Numbered from the stretch's first letter, positions 1-13,897 are shown. The stretch is DNA of 64,000 nucleotides from Prostheceraeus crozeri (GCA_907163375.1 CAJQUW010006985.1:558001-622000); one strand, 5' to 3'. Notes: generated by a model not told the origin, from the sequence alone. Translations and numbers: made by a program.

Positions 1-3000
1 TATAAACGAGGCGCCATGAGAAGCGGATTTCAAAGTCTAATTGCAAAACTATGACATAATGACAATCATGCTTGATATGACACTTTGCCAACAATCATTT
101 GGGAATGATGACCCTTCATCATCCACATCTGATATCTGTCCATGTATGCATTATTAACAGCATTGATGAGAATTTCATTGGGTGTTGTGGAAAGATTTAT
201 AGATGGGGAACTTTACATACAGTTATTGTTTCGCAACCGCGGACCCATTTGAGCCGCCTGCGCCTGGTTAGGAATTTCATGGGCCATGGTAGGAATGACG
301 AACAAGAGGAATTGAGGGAATAGCATTTTATAGAATTTTGAACAGTAACTTTTCGATGTTGCTTAGCAGATATGTAGATTGAAGATCCGCCGGATGCAAC
401 TTGAGGGTCCTCAATTCTCGGAAGTATTCTAAACCTTCGGATCCGTCTCTCTGGAGCAAGTACCAAGCAAGAATATATAGAAGGATTACTAATGCACTTG
501 TGCTAATACAATAAGGGTTTGGGCTGCAAGGATTTCAAGAAAAGGTATATATCCTAAGTTTAAGTCCAAAATCATTAGTTTAACTGTCGATTTCAAAACC
601 ATATTTGAAATCGCGCTTAGAATACATTGTTCTGAAACAAGGTTTTCTTTAATGTGTTATTTAACTCATGTTTAATAATAGAACGGCTCTGAAACCATCT
701 TCGAATACAAAGCTTTGAAACTCTGTATAAAGTGTGGTTATAAAGCCATATTTAAAAATCTAGACAGAAAAGAAATGTTGAATCAATTGTCTTAAAACTT
801 TTAGTTTCATCTTTCTGGCAATCCAGCTATTCAATTGATCATTCAGCGCAGAGCGTGTGTCACCTATGTTGAAAAAGGGTTTGGACCCGAAACGTCCGCA
901 GATATAAAAAGGAGTTCTTTTATTTGTTGGCATTAAATTGGAGGGAGAGACAAACTATATTTTGATATTGAAAATAATTGCCGCAAAATTGCACCTCCCA
1001 TCAGATGCCATTTCAATAGTGTTTTACGATGTTAAAGCGTGAACACGTATTAGATAATGGGCATATTTCATGTATGCATAATCAGTGACTTCACTTAAAC
1101 ACCAGCAAACCATCAAGGTCAATATCTATCAGTTTATATGAGTAAATCTTCTATCGCATGTCATTATTTGAAAAAATCTGAAGACAGATTTTTTAAACAG
1201 GCAATATATTTCAACCCTTTTTGCCATTAATGCTAAATTGAAGAAAACGTCAACATTCATCCAAAATCAAGACAGGACTGCATATGAAAATGAATGTCAT
1301 TGTTTAAAGAATATGAAAATTGAAGAAAACGTGTATGAAAGGGGGCAAGATGGCGCAGAACAGTAGTGTTTGAAATCTGTGTTGCCTATGAAACTCATAG
1401 GGGATGCGCGACATGCAGGCCCCCGAAGTAATAACAGCTGAGGAATGCGTGATAGATTCCCCCATACATCAAAATTTGACTTGATACAGCTTGAGAATTT
1501 TATAAATTAAAATTTCATAATCCTGCCTGAAGCTTCTTCAGATTTGTCTCTGCAATTCACTTCAATATTCTTCCTAAACCAAGAACGCAGCTGCATATGA
1601 AAATGACTGTCATTGTTTAAAAATATGAAAATTTAAATGAAAAGCTAGGAATTTAAGGAAATAATTTTGATGTTTTGCATATTGTTGAACGACATCACAC
1701 AGATTTCGTCCACATGAATATAGGCCTATCTGATGTGGCTGTCATACCATTCAGGCCAACTCGGCTGGTTACGGCATATTCGAATAAGGTCAAGTGGTGG
1801 ATACAATCATACAATCAAGCGTGGTTGTTATAGCATTCATGTTATTTGGAAACAGGAGATGAGAATTAAGGTGAAATTAGTATCTGAAGACATGCTATGC
1901 ATGAAACTCTCTCATGCCTAATTCTACGTAATAATTTTGTCTTTCATGGAGTATGCCTATAGGCTCTGGAATTTTTAATAAACTTCGATACTCTTTACAT
2001 GGCAAAGACAAACAGTATATATGATATATAATAATACTAATATATAGGCCTACTCATATCTAATATATACTCATAAACTAATATATGTGATATCTATACA
2101 CCAATAATCTCTCTTCCACGATTACGCGTTTGCTTTAGCATAGATGGGTAGTTGGCTTAGCGTGAGGTGATAAGATATAAAGACTTATATTTCCAATTCG
2201 ATTTGATTAGTATATGTGTGCAAGTATCCAACATTCTCGCAAACAGCAATTTGAAAACCACCATTATGTTAAGTTTCCTTCTTCACCTGCATTACATTAA
2301 CTAGAGAGAAAGCCTATTAACCGTGCAATAATAGACTTAATAATAGACAGTAATAATAGACAATAATGGGATAGACTCTTCAGTTATTTCAAGAAACATG
2401 AAAATAGATGAGCGAGCGGAAACACGTCAAATACACAAGTCAAGTTCCAGATGATTGCACAAAAAATGATAAATGACCTGGATGTAGACACATAATATGT
2501 TCCAAGCGTAGGCTGTAGATATTGTTCGAAACATGGAGGTGCCCTGAATCAACTCAACTGAAGAATTTGAGATTTTCTAGTGAAGTGAACATACTAGTGT
2601 ATATCAGAAACATCAGACTGCAACAACGCCAAACGCAAAAGTAAGGCCACACGCGGTTTTGGAGTATTTATTACACATGCTTCGGTCAGCTCTCCTACAG
2701 GAGCAACGTGGGACTAATAGGCACGGTATACCTGCACAAAATCAACAATTTACAAGGATGTGTATTAACTCAATATTTCAATTTAACTTAAAGAAGCATA
2801 ATATTTTCTCGCATAATCAAGGTGGCAAAAATTGGCAGCCATGGTAAGCAATGTCCACAAAATGACCAATGGACAAGGTGAACAATGACAGTGGTCATCC
2901 ACTCCACTAGTTAACTCTTCCTTTTTTTGAAAAACTCACAAAAGTTTCGATTTCCAATGATAACGTGCCCATAGTTATTTAATCGAAATGACAAAACTAT

Positions 3001-3142
3001 ACAATAGCAATTTCTCTTTGCAAAAAGTTATTTGCATTATGTTTTTATCAATTGACTCTGATCTGTTTTGCCAACTTCGTGCCCCACGCTTCTCAATATT
3101 GGGGCTGTGATGTTTCTCCCAATAAAACAATTCGTTTTCCTA
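1..3142. other. No gene recognised; AT-rich DNA
   Basis: The longest open frames here are below 90 codons and match no family I know. An AT-alternating stretch lies near 2015-2100. A short sequence occurs twice, about 313 bp apart (see the next entry). I see no RNA gene or mobile-element end. Confidence 0.6.
1278..1632 (+). repeat. Diverged direct duplication of about 43 bp
   Basis: A sequence beginning CTGCATATGAAAATGA at 1278-1320 recurs at 1591-1632 in the same orientation with about two differences. It reads as an old local duplication. No function is visible. Confidence 0.6.
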
Positions 3143-3766
3143 TCTAGGAGTAAAGTTCTCTCATGACATGAAATGGTCTCTTCATTTTAAAATGATTGTC
3201 AGACAAGCCACGAGACGTGTGTACATTATAAGAATTCTGAAACGTGCTGGGTGAAGTAATCGCCCTAATGGTAAGATGTTACAATGCTTTTATACGTTCC
3301 ATGATGCTATACGCCTACCCCAGCTTTTGTAACGCTCTTCATTTTTTTGTTGAACGATCTGTTGCGTCTTGAGCGCCGAGTTTACCGTATCATTGGTCTT
3401 CCCTGTACAAATTCAATCCTCGACACTGCAAACAAGACTGCAGAAAACTTTTCAACAATATTATGAATGATGGAGCTCATCCGTTAAGGGAAATATTTAC
3501 ATCTCGCGGTAAACATGTTGCTTCTCGCTTCTGTGGCTCGTTTCAGCATCATTTTGCTAAAACAAAGCGTTTTAGCAATTCACTTATAAAATTTTGTAAA
3601 TAGCTTTTTCATTTATTTATATCCCAGACTCTATGCTTAACAATATTTTACATTATACTTGTACTCTCTGTCTGTATTTCCTCGGTTTCATATTGTCAGT
3701 TTTCACCGAATCATGTGCACTGTATATGATGTGAAACAATATAGAATTTACTTACTTACTTATTGT
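3143..3766 (+). pseudogene. LINE 3' fragment (CR1/Jockey-like), degraded
   Basis: The reading begins SYLGVKFSHDMKW and continues with RRVYIIRILKRAG, which is the block downstream of the catalytic core in CR1/Jockey-type reverse transcriptases (LGV.F...L.W...). Later pieces in other frames read ERRVYRIIGLPC and HPLREIFTSRGKHVASRF and end at a stop near 3602. Several frameshifts separate them. A non-coding tail of about 160 bp ends in short TTAC repeats (about 3751-3766), as is common for LINE 3' ends. The reverse transcriptase core and endonuclease are absent, so the copy is 5'-truncated. The minus-strand LINE at 50.6-52.3 kb has a similar protein end and a similar tail. The clade is uncertain. 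Confidence 0.7.
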
Positions 3767-4986
3767 TATTAAATACCATGGCAGCACAAATGTTAACGAA
3801 AGCTACAGTGCTTTTCGAAGATATGTGAAAAACTATTTGTACAAGCACGCACATGATGACAATGCATTTGTCAATTTTAACCTGATGAACGCAGGCAGGA
3901 GCATCAATAAAGATTTCCTATATGATATTTTTTCCTATCCTACAGGTAGCTATAGGCTTCATCTAAACAAAACCGACCTCTGCGCAAAAAGTGAAGTTGC
4001 TAATGAGCACATTCTATGATAATTAAGCATCGACCTCTTCAAATCACCAAAAAGACTGTTGAATAAATTGTCACAATATTGAAGCGAATGCACTTGAAAT
4101 TTCGTATCGAAATATTTTTCTGACGGCGATTATTTGTCAGGCCGCTAGACATGTGTCGCGCTAGAGACGTAAATTGTGAGTGGAAATGGCAAAACACACA
4201 TTCTCTAATTTCAAGAATTCGAGTCATTCAAAATCTCGAAATCCCTTGTGCCTCGTAATTAAGATTCTCAGCTATTTATCTGTTTCGATGACATGAAATT
4301 TCATTGTAATGATAGAAGGATTAGCGTTGTTGATGAAGCACACGGACAGTTTTCACATTGACGCAGTTGTTACTTGTATCAATTCGGGCATCACCTGAGA
4401 TATTTTTATGAATGCTTATCACCTCGGACAGACCCTTCTGTGGTTAAGTCAATTAAAATTCCGAAAATAATTTTGAAAGCAAAGAATCTTATGAGCGTGT
4501 TTTCCATTAACAAAGAACGAAGAATAATGCGAAGTCCCGCAATGTCTGTTTGGTTTTCATCTGCTAATTATGTGTTAAAAGATTTTGGAGAATTAATGGT
4601 CATCTGGGTGCATTGCACCTAAGTTCACGTCTTTGTGACTAAGACGTGATTGCGATGAAAATTATGCATCTTGAAGTCGCAGAACACCTTACATATTACA
4701 CATCACAAGTCCAATGCTCCGTTCGAAAATTAAAATACTACTTTTACAAAGTCTTCCATTCCTAAATCAGTGAATCAATGCAATGTATCTGACCACTAGG
4801 GCTGTTGATTATGCACATCGAATAAAATAGCACCCTTGTAGCGAAAGATCTTGAAATTCTAGCAGCGGAAGCGGCCATCGCCTTTGCAGTTTTCAATCAT
4901 ACAATACACTGAAAATTCAATTTAGAAAAGTGCAATTTAGCAGTATCCGGCAGTTCCAAAGCTCCCAGTCAAAGCAGCGGCAAGTC
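3767..4986. other. No gene recognised
   Basis: Short open frames of 62-82 codons only, without recognisable motifs. An 8-bp stem (CACGTCTT / AAGACGTG) near 4625-4650 is too short to interpret. Confidence 0.55.
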
Positions 4987-5250
4987 AGATAGAGGACTCA
5001 AACAAAGAATCTGTATAAAGTGAAAATTTTGATATGAAAAGATTCAGTTTTGCGGAGATAACGCTCCTGCGGTCCAAAAAAATATTTGAGAGGTTTTGAA
5101 AAAGCTAAATTTTTGCCAATTTATATACTGCCGAAATGACGCCCCTTTATAAGTAGTATGAAACAAGTTGGATATCAAAAGGAATGAATATTTGCTAATA
5201 AGCATCGCAACTAAGCGGAAATTATGCTGATGATCAAGGAAATCTAAATG
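4987..5250 (-). repeat. Repeat family R2, partial copy
   Basis: This is closely similar to 48388-48650. Shared blocks include GGAGATAACG, CAATTTATATACT and GATATCAAAAGGAATGAATA. Other copies begin at 19579, 32010 and 34262. Only the part next to the GAGTCGACACTCTACC-like end is kept. The family carries no open frame and I see no terminal inverted repeats, so I leave it unclassified. Confidence 0.75.
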
Positions 5251-5781
5251 CTTGTAAAAAAAGTTGAAAGTATCTCTCCTTGGTTTCGCCTTGACCTCAC
5301 CGGTAGCAATACAGTTTTAATCATCTTCACAGTTACAGTTACCAATGCAAATCGAGTGATAGGAAGATTTAGAATACCGGTGCTACACTGCGCTTCCGCC
5401 TCCATTTCTTTCCTCTATTGCTCACAGCAAAAATAAACCACGTTTGTGGTGTTGATATTGGATAACCGCCTTTTTTCCCATGTATATTTTGCCCTATCTG
5501 CGAATATTCAAGTTGAAGATGCTGAGATATCGAGGCTGATTGGTGCTTCTAGGAGACTTTATTAAGTTTTGCCTGCATCAGCAACTAGAGGTTTAGCGCC
5601 GATTAGAGATTTCACGGTATATGACATTCAATCTTCGGTATGCGTGAAAAGTGCAAGTTTGAAACTTATAGCTTCGAATAGCCTGTACTTGTGCTAAGAA
5701 AACTTACACACTGTTATTGAGAATCATGTAGGTAATCTTATCGCAAATTGTGCAATAGCAACAGGATGAATCCAAACTTCT

Positions 5782-5833
<52 letters not shown>

Positions 5834-6644
5834 CCATGTTCTTCGATCGATTTCGAGTTTATTTAAAACTCATCTTCAGGACAGTACAGTAGCTAAGACA
5901 ACAGTTTTATAAATGGATAAATCATGGTCAATGCAATTAACTAAAAGTTGTTTCATCGGCCGTAGCCAGCATGTAGAACAGTATTTTCATAAAATATGCG
6001 AGTCTATCAGTATATCGCACCGTTCTATTTCCGTAAGAATATTTAATGTTATTGTTGATTATGGGAAATGTAGGCCTACACATGCAAACTTTTAAATAAG
6101 ATTTGAAATATATAATGCTAAAACTAGAACAATGTTAAGATAAAGTTTCCTCCGTCTTTAGCATCCAGCGTAATATACTGTCATACATGCTTGCTGCCTA
6201 TGGTAGTCCGTCGATTTCAACGACAACGATTGTCTCCCTCGATGTCGGGTGGATGAAGATGGGTCCTATTGGCGTCGGGCGTGTGCGCGTTGATGACTTC
6301 AAAGACCAGCCAAGGAAGCACAGCTACGTCCACAGTGGCCGCACACGTATGTCGCCGTGTAAGGTGGCGCATGACGCCGCTCACATGTTACATGCTGACT
6401 TACTCAAACTGTTACATTGGTGACACAGGGAGATCACAAGAATGAATGAGCATCTGAGAGGAAAGCCAGTCCCTACCGAAGTGAGTTGTCATCTACATGA
6501 AGCAAGCCAAGAGGACTTCAAAGATTTCCTTAGAAGTCCTCACACTCGTATTGCAGCGACACTAATGCATCAAATCAAGTACTAATGTACTAATAAATGA
6601 GAACCCTTTATCTGTGCCTCTTCACATGTTCAGATTTTAGCATC
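5251..6644. other. No gene recognised; microsatellite and a GC-richer stretch
   Basis: Apart from the (AG)n tract at 5787-5830, the notable part is 6180-6425, clearly richer in G+C than its surroundings and open for 78 codons. That open frame matches nothing I know. It could be the edge of an older repeat or a coding remnant; I cannot tell which. Confidence 0.5.
5787..5830. repeat. (AG)22 microsatellite
   Basis: Uninterrupted AG dinucleotide run of 44 bp. Slippage-prone, so its length is probably variable between individuals. Confidence 0.95.
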
Positions 6645-6652
6645 TTCTAGTG

Positions 6653-7470
6653 CAGGGTGAGCAACCTTTTGCATTTTTCGACCGCCATTTCGAAGGTCGA
6701 AAGAATCACGGCGGCACTTAATATGTGTGCAAACAATTAGGCCAATAGCCAATCCTTTTTATATTCCACCACTCAAATTAGCTTTCCCTGATGAATGACG
6801 CAGTGAAAATCGCATAAAGGCCTACTTCGTAAAGAATAAGTTACCAAATTAACCCATATACGACCGACGGTCATTTTTGACCCGAAAAGATTTTAAGCTT
6901 AAGATGTTAATAGCACTTGAAAAGTTAAAAGCATGTTTTTGTAAGGTCAACCGAAGGAGAAAACACTTTACTAAGCTACTATAATAATTCATAAATGAAT
7001 CACGAGCCATACAAAATTCATTCATTCATTCATCACAGGGCCGGTGGTCTAGCAGGCATCCTTATTCAGGTCATGGACTTGAAGCTAGCGCGCGAATAAT
7101 TCGAACAAACTACAATTGTCCCTTTTGTTTCTTTTAGCTTATGACTCTAGCAATGAATGCACATAAATGTAAATTCTCTAAAATATTCTATTCATGAGTT
7201 ATCGAACTGCTTTGACGCCCTGCCCTCATCGCGCCCGCGGGCGCGAATTTTTCCTAGCAGCATGGGCATACCAGTGTTCGACAGTTACAAGGTGACTATT
7301 ATGCTACTATATTGACTATTGTTTTTCGGTTGCCCTAAACTACAGAAATATTTCCAATGTATACCTGTACAATATCGTTTTTCATTTAGGCCTACTTCTC
7401 ATTGTCACGGCCGCAATTTGCCTCTGCTACGGCGGCATGAGGCCGTACGGCCGCAGGTTGCGCACCCCTG
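6653..7470. mobile_element. hAT-type non-autonomous DNA transposon
   Basis: The ends are CAGGGTGAGCAACCT and AGGTTGCGCACCCCTG, imperfect terminal inverted repeats of the CAGGG...CCCTG type common in hAT elements. The element is flanked on both sides by the identical 8-bp sequence TTCTAGTG (6645-6652 and 7471-7478), the duplication length hAT transposases make. The 818-bp interior has no transposase frame, so it would depend on a transposase from elsewhere. GC-rich subterminal blocks (for example GGCCGTACGGCCGC near the right end) are present. The perfect duplication suggests moderate age. Confidence 0.88.
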
Positions 7471-7478
7471 TTCTAGTG

Positions 7479-8472
7479 AATTCATTGATCATGATTTGTC
7501 CATCAATAAAAACTGTTGTCTCAGCTATTGTGCTGTCCTGAAGATGGGTTTTAAATAAACTCGACGAACGTGGTCGTTCTCTCTCTCTGCGAAATTGTAG
7601 AATATTTCAAACAGTCATGAATAATTTGAATGATTCGAAATGTCTTCATTCGACTGATCGACGATTTTATCAAGTAATGACGACTCCTGTCAAGGATCCT
7701 ACAGAGAGGAAGGTTAAGTTTGCCCTCTGGGAAATGAAAGAAGATCTTTATTTGAGCCAGAATCAGTAAGACCACTTCTCAGGATCTCTACACAAATATT
7801 AACGAGATTAAGGTCCCGTAACGCAGCACTGCTTGATATTTTTTATCGTCCAACGCTCAGTTGTTGATTCCCTTAGGGATCTTTCGACCTTCATCAGTCA
7901 ACTTTGAGAAGTCTCAGAATCACTGCAATTGCGTGAAACCGGAGTCGAGTTTCCTTTTGGTTGCAGCTGTAACAGAAGTCCTTTTCAGAATGTCATTTTT
8001 ATCAAATTGGAGCTTTTACAAGAATCAATTGGCAATCGTTTGAACAAATTGATGAAAACATCGTTCGAGTGGTATCATCGATCTATAATAATATAACATA
8101 AGCCATTAGACAGCTGTTTTCCGATATTCATGAGTTGACATCAGAGTTAGAAGTAGAGTGATTCGCCGTTTCAATATCTGTCAGGGATTACGTCGTACCA
8201 AATAAATCGATTTACAAATTAACCTTTTCGATGCCGTAGGGTTGACTGACAGCTGTTCAATATGGAGAGCATACCTGCTATGATCTGAGAAATCCCAGTA
8301 AATGGGTACGGCTGGAAACGGCCGCCGGCCCGACTCCGGTCATTAATTTTGAAGACCGAACGGCCGCTTAATTCAATCAAACCTACAGAATGTCGTCATT
8401 TATTCTAGACTAAATTGCTGTAGGAGTACTACATGTAAGTGTAGTATAATTCAAGTTCACCACACATTTATT
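7479..8472. other. No gene recognised
   Basis: No open frame above 74 codons and no element end. A GC-rich patch with GGCCGCCGGCCC lies near 8310-8340. Confidence 0.5.
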
Positions 8473-8477
8473 ATATA

Positions 8478-8918
8478 TGTAAAACGCGTCTATAAAACTG
8501 TCCAGGTGCTTTTACAAGGTATTTATTTTCACCAAAGAAAGCCTTATTGAGACGGTTCCTGCAAAATACATGGGCGTATTACAAAAAAGTTAAAAATAAC
8601 GTGCATACAAAAATGACAAATAACTCACCGACTAGTTGGCAGTCCAGTCACGAAAGACAACTCTAAACGTGTGTACTTCACTAAGTTACCAAGTGAAGTG
8701 AGTATATAACGACAGTTTGAAAAAAGGACCTAGTCATTTACATGTACATTCTATAAATTTTGCGTTACCATTGGGCCATAGACATCAATCAACGAGAAGA
8801 GCAATAAAATGTAACAACGATATCAAAGAGCAATGATATCAAGAGAACGTAGTGTAAAGAGAATCTTGTGTAAAGTCTGTTAAACATAGCAGTATAACGA
8901 AGCACATCAATCATTACA
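8478..8918 (-). repeat. BEL/Pao 3' LTR (for the minus-strand element)
   Basis: 441 bp, starting TGTAAAACGCG and ending CATTACA on the plus strand. It differs from the other LTR at four positions by my alignment. It contains short open frames that are not meaningful. Confidence 0.93.
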
Positions 8919-9095
8919 CCCCCGGCCCCACAAATATAACTCTGTTTATTTGCAAAAAAAATCGAAACTGTAAATATTACTCCGTAACGTTTAGTTGTTT
9001 TCTTTTGTTTGATTACAAAGGTCCAAAGCAATCAATACCTACGTTGGTGAAGGGAGGTGTGTCAGCTTCAAGGCGATGGCTTGGTAAATCAGACA

Positions 9096-12000
9096 TCATC
9101 GGCAGAATGGGATTACTGTTACGTCTGCGACAAAGTAAACAATTTTTAATACATTACGAATTGTCTGTTTGATATCAATTATCCAAAACTTTTGACGTAT
9201 ATTGTCTATGGTAGCTTCTCGACCTATGCATCCCATTTTCAGATGCATATCTCTGATAATCAACTTGCAGATGTGATGTTTCTTCGGTAATAATAAAGGA
9301 TGTTTCACATACCACGATACTGAAGCTCTGGAAATTCTACCACCAACGCGAAGTGTACCTTTGTCGTCTATAAAAGGATTCAATCTGAATATTGGACTAT
9401 TTTTCAATACGGTCTCATTCTTTCTCAGCTTCCCGAATTCTTCTGCAAAGCAGCTGTTTTGAATATATTCGATTATAGCTTCTTATGCCAAATGAATATT
9501 GTCTAATGATAGAGACATTTCTAGCTGCTTTTTTCTTTTCAAACAATCCTTTATTTTCAAGTACCACACTATTCTTCTTTTCAACTTGTACCAATCTGAC
9601 GAAGAAGACAATAACTTCTATAAAGCACTTGTTGCGTCTGATACCAATGTTTGGCAAACTCGAATTTCTTGAACTTTCTTCACTTCGTCATCGTTGTCGA
9701 TATTGAGTTCGGAAATATTCCTTGGCCATTCTGCTGTTGATTTCCATAAAAATTCAGCTCCGTTTTTCCACGAATCATCAGCGACAAATCGTTGGATTTC
9801 GACTCCGCGACTCGCTTTATCAGCAGGATTTACTTCCGTTGGAACATAACGCCACTGAGAATAGTCAGTTCGTTCACGAATGTAAGATACTCTGTTTGCG
9901 ACAAATCTATGAAATCTTGTCCTCGTATTTCGAAGATACTTAGGTACAATCGTGCTATGGGTCCAAAACGTATAATCTTGAACTTCAAAAGCCATTTCAT
10001 TATCAAGTATGCGTTTAATCGTTACTGCTAACTTTGCGGCAGTCAATTCTAATCTTGGAATGCCTATCTTTTTTATCGGGGCGAGACGAGACTTAGCGAA
10101 AATTATTGAACAATGTATATTACCATCAGTAATGAATCTGGCGTACGCAACAGCTCCGTATCCAACTTAGCTTCCATCACAAAATATATGGATTGAACAA
10201 TTAGCTCCTATGAATGATTTGGGCTTCAGACATCGAGGAATCTCATATTCAGCGAGTTTGGGTAAATCATCTATCCAATTATTAATCGCATTTTTCTCAT
10301 TTTCAGAAATTGGTTCATCCCATCCAAATTTCAGACGACATATTTCTTGAAAAACACGTTTCGCTGGTAAAACTGCTGGGCTAGTTAAACCAAGTGGATC
10401 ATACAGAGAAAAGATTAGAGAAAGAATACCTCTTCTTGTGTAATCAGAAGTCTGAACATTCAACTTAAAACTAAACTTATCTTTCATAAGATTCCATTGA
10501 ATTCCGAGAGCTTGATGCGTTGGTGCATTGTCATCTAAACTCAGTGAAAGAAATTTCGAATTTACAAGGCGATCATTTTCAGGAATAGAATTAATCACTT
10601 CTTCTGAGTTACTAACTAACTTTGTTAATCTGAAACCTCCTAGCAAACATACGTTTTTAACCTCATGTAAAAAAGAAATGGCTTCATCTTCGTGATCGAC
10701 TGATTTTAAGAGATCGTCGACGTAAAAATTTCTCAGGACGGTCTGAGCGACGGATTCATTGACATTTATTCTATCATCAAGGACGCACTGTCGTAGTGCA
10801 AAGTTCGAGCAACTCGGCGAAGAGATAGCACCAAACACATGAACTGTGAGGCGGCATTCGCATAGTTGTTGGTCTAAATCGCCATTGGGATACCAAAAGA
10901 ATCTCATGAAATCGAAATTATTTTTAGGTACTTTTACCAGGTAGAACATCTTTTCAACGTCACCCGCAAATGCTATATTTCTCTGTCTAAATCTCAAAAG
11001 AACGACGATAAGATTATTAGTAAAATCTGGTCCCTGGAGTAACTCTGTATTAAGTGAAATTCCCTTGTACTTCAATGAACAATTGAATACTACGCGTACC
11101 TTTTGCTTTTGCTTGTGATAAACACCGTGATGAACTAAGTACCATTTTCCCGAATTTCGCGGTAGTTCATCTTCCGGAACCTTTTCCATATAACCTTCCT
11201 TCAACATACCTTCAAAAAACGTTGAATAATCACCTTTGAATTTTGTATCTTTGATCAATCTAGTCCTCATTGATTGAAGTCTTAGTAGTGCTTGCTCTCT
11301 GTTATCAGGAAAGACACCGTTGTCGTCTCGAAATGGTAAAGGAATGACATAGTGACCATCTTCAAACGTTCCTGATGATACCTTCTTCTCCCACATCCTA
11401 TCTTCAACTGATGGACCGACTTCATCCAATTCGACATCTTGAAATTCTTTATTGTATAGATTATTCAACTTTTCTTCAATGTCTCCGAGTCTCTCTACTT
11501 TAGTTCTAGATGTTTTGACATTCAGTGAAGCTGAAGAAGTTGGGCCACTTATTGTCCAACCAACCTTGTGCCTTGTTGCGAAAGGCTCATTATCTGATCC
11601 ACTTACAATCTCTAACGGTTTAAGAATCTCTGGAACATTAATTCCGATAAGTAAACCGACTTCTGCATCAACTTCGGTAATTGGTACATCTATCAGATGT
11701 GGCCACTTCTCTAATTCACTTCTTTTTACTAAATCATCAGTGGATACTGGGAGTTTAGGCCTTGAAAAAGCTACAGGAAGTTGAGCGACTTCGTTCTCGT
11801 TCAAATCCGAAATTTCCAAACCATGGACTGCACGAGTTAACGTGGAACTTTGAACTTTTTCCATAGTTGTTAACTTAATTTCTTCCTGTTTTCCTTGAAT
11901 ACCTAAACTAAACATCAAACCCTCTGAGATGAAACAGTCTGAACTAAAGTTATCCAGAGCAGCATACGTTACAATCGACCGCTGGTACCCTCTTAAACCA

Positions 12001-13357
12001 ACTTTTACCGGAACAAGAGACAAAGCAACTTTTTTCTTATTACCGGCCCCAGTACTATTATAATTCGCTGATGTATCTGTGCCAGGAATTGAATCAGATT
12101 CTTTATTCTCGTGAAGACATGTAGGATGTTTGCGTTGGCATACATTACACGTAATTCTTCTCCTACATACTTTTGAATGGTGGCCTTTCTTTAAACAGCC
12201 AAAACAAAGTGAATTCTTTTTCACAAACTCTCGCTTATCATTTACCGACAATGAAATACAAATTGAATGAAATACATTTGTCAAGATCGTGATCATTAAC
12301 TTTACAAAGTTGACATGCATATTTAGGAAAGTCGTATCTCGATATGCTAGTCTCAACTTGGGAGCGTTTAGTCGATCTTTCTTCAACTCCTGTTGAAAAC
12401 GCATATGACGCTCCGCTACTTTTCGAAGTAACTTTCTGTGTAGCACTAATTTTGTTCATAGACGAATTACGCTCTTCCTTACCAGAGTGACTTAATGTTC
12501 CATAAACGGGCATATTTACTAGTTTGGATTGACGTTCCACGAAATCGGATAAGTCTTTAAAAGAAACGTCGAATCCGGATTCTCGAATATTGAGAACATT
12601 AGTTCTCCACTTCTCGGATAATTTATACGGGAGCTTAAATACAATCATCTTCATCTCTTTCGGACTTTCCAATTGGTTAAGAGCGCTGACGTTTTCCATA
12701 TGATTATTGCAACTTTTTAAGAAAACGCTAAATTTTTCTAGTGCCATTCCATCTTCTTGCTTAATAGCTGGCCACTGTTCCAATTTTTCTAAGTATGTGT
12801 TTGAAATTTCGAATTCATCACCATACTTGTCAGTCAGCATTTTCCATGCTGTTTGGTAACCTCTGGTTGGTTGCATATGACAACAACTTCGAACTAATTC
12901 CTGAGGCATACCAGAAGTGTACTGTTCCAAGTAGTATAGCTTATCGGAATCGTCATCTATCTTATTTTCGATAATTTTGGAGAAAGCATTTTTGAATAAC
13001 TTGAACTTAGTGAGATCGCTACCGTCAAAAATTTCCATTTTTCTTTGAGGAAGTGTAGATTGATTCTGCATTTTTGCAAGAGAAATTGATACTTCATTCT
13101 GCTTCCTTAAGATCTGCTATAAGTTCAAGAACTTGTTGATTTTGATCGGTTAGGGTGGTCAAAATATTTTGTAATGTACTTATCAGAGCAGACATTTCGT
13201 TAATTTTATCATCTTCGATTGCTGCATCAGCTGTAGACAGTGACTTTGTTAATTTTGCCCTAGTAAAACCTCTAAGTCGTGTTATACGGATCAATTCAGA
13301 CATTTTACAACAAAATATTGACGATGATAATATGATACGAGTCACAATGCACTTCAC
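9096..13357 (-). pseudogene. BEL/Pao gag-pol region (broken)
   Basis: Parts in transcription order: a gag region of the DUF1759 kind (about 12.2-13.1 kb); a zinc knuckle CFGCLKKGHHSKVC (C-x2-C-x4-H-x4-C, about 12.2 kb) followed by a second CxxC pair; an aspartic protease of the DUF1758 kind (around ALDNFSSDCFI, about 11.9 kb); the reverse transcriptase with the BEL signature FYVDDLLKS (about 10.7 kb); the linked RNase H-like part (IHIFCDGS near 10.2 kb and YVPTEVNPADKASRG near 9.8 kb); and the H2C2 zinc region of integrase (HPLLLPKKHHICKL, about 9.3 kb). These would assemble a virus-like particle and copy and integrate the element. The region is interrupted in about five places and should not yield a full polyprotein. 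Confidence 0.9.
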
Positions 13358-13897
13358 AATCAGAAAATGATTCGACTGCTCGGTTTACGACTTATCAAGC
13401 AATAATTACAAAATAATAATGGCACAGATTTAATCACTGTGATGTACTGTTTATGTACAAAATATATACTGTGACGTAATCAAAATGACACTTCAAAAAT
13501 TTGAAAGCAAGTTCTTATATCGAGTTATCAATTAAACCTGATACTCTCAGTACATTGAATAATCAAGTCTATATCGAGTAAGATTATCACGTAGAAAGTA
13601 AATGTTCTTGGACTTCTGATACTTCCAATCGCTTAGTCACCCGTAAATCAGAAATAATTTGACTTACTGGAGATCTTGAGATATTCACAAATTGATTCAA
13701 CTGCACTTGCACTTTTAATAGTTTTGCTTGTACTTACAACAATAAGACCATACCATTTCTTGGAAACTTGAGAATTGAAGCTTTGACTTGGAACTTGATT
13801 GGGGAACGACGACTATTGAGATACTTCAACGATTGATTCAGCTGGTCGTAGATCTTGTGACTTCATGGAGCAGGACATATTGACAAGTAGTCGAAAC

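Noticed and set aside
197-466. 89-codon minus-strand open frame
   Set aside because: No motif, and it overlaps another unrelated frame on the opposite strand.
6187-6425. GC-richer 78-codon frame as a host exon
   Set aside because: The higher GC content is notable, but I recognise no domain and cannot distinguish it from an old repeat. It is reported only as a GC-richer stretch.
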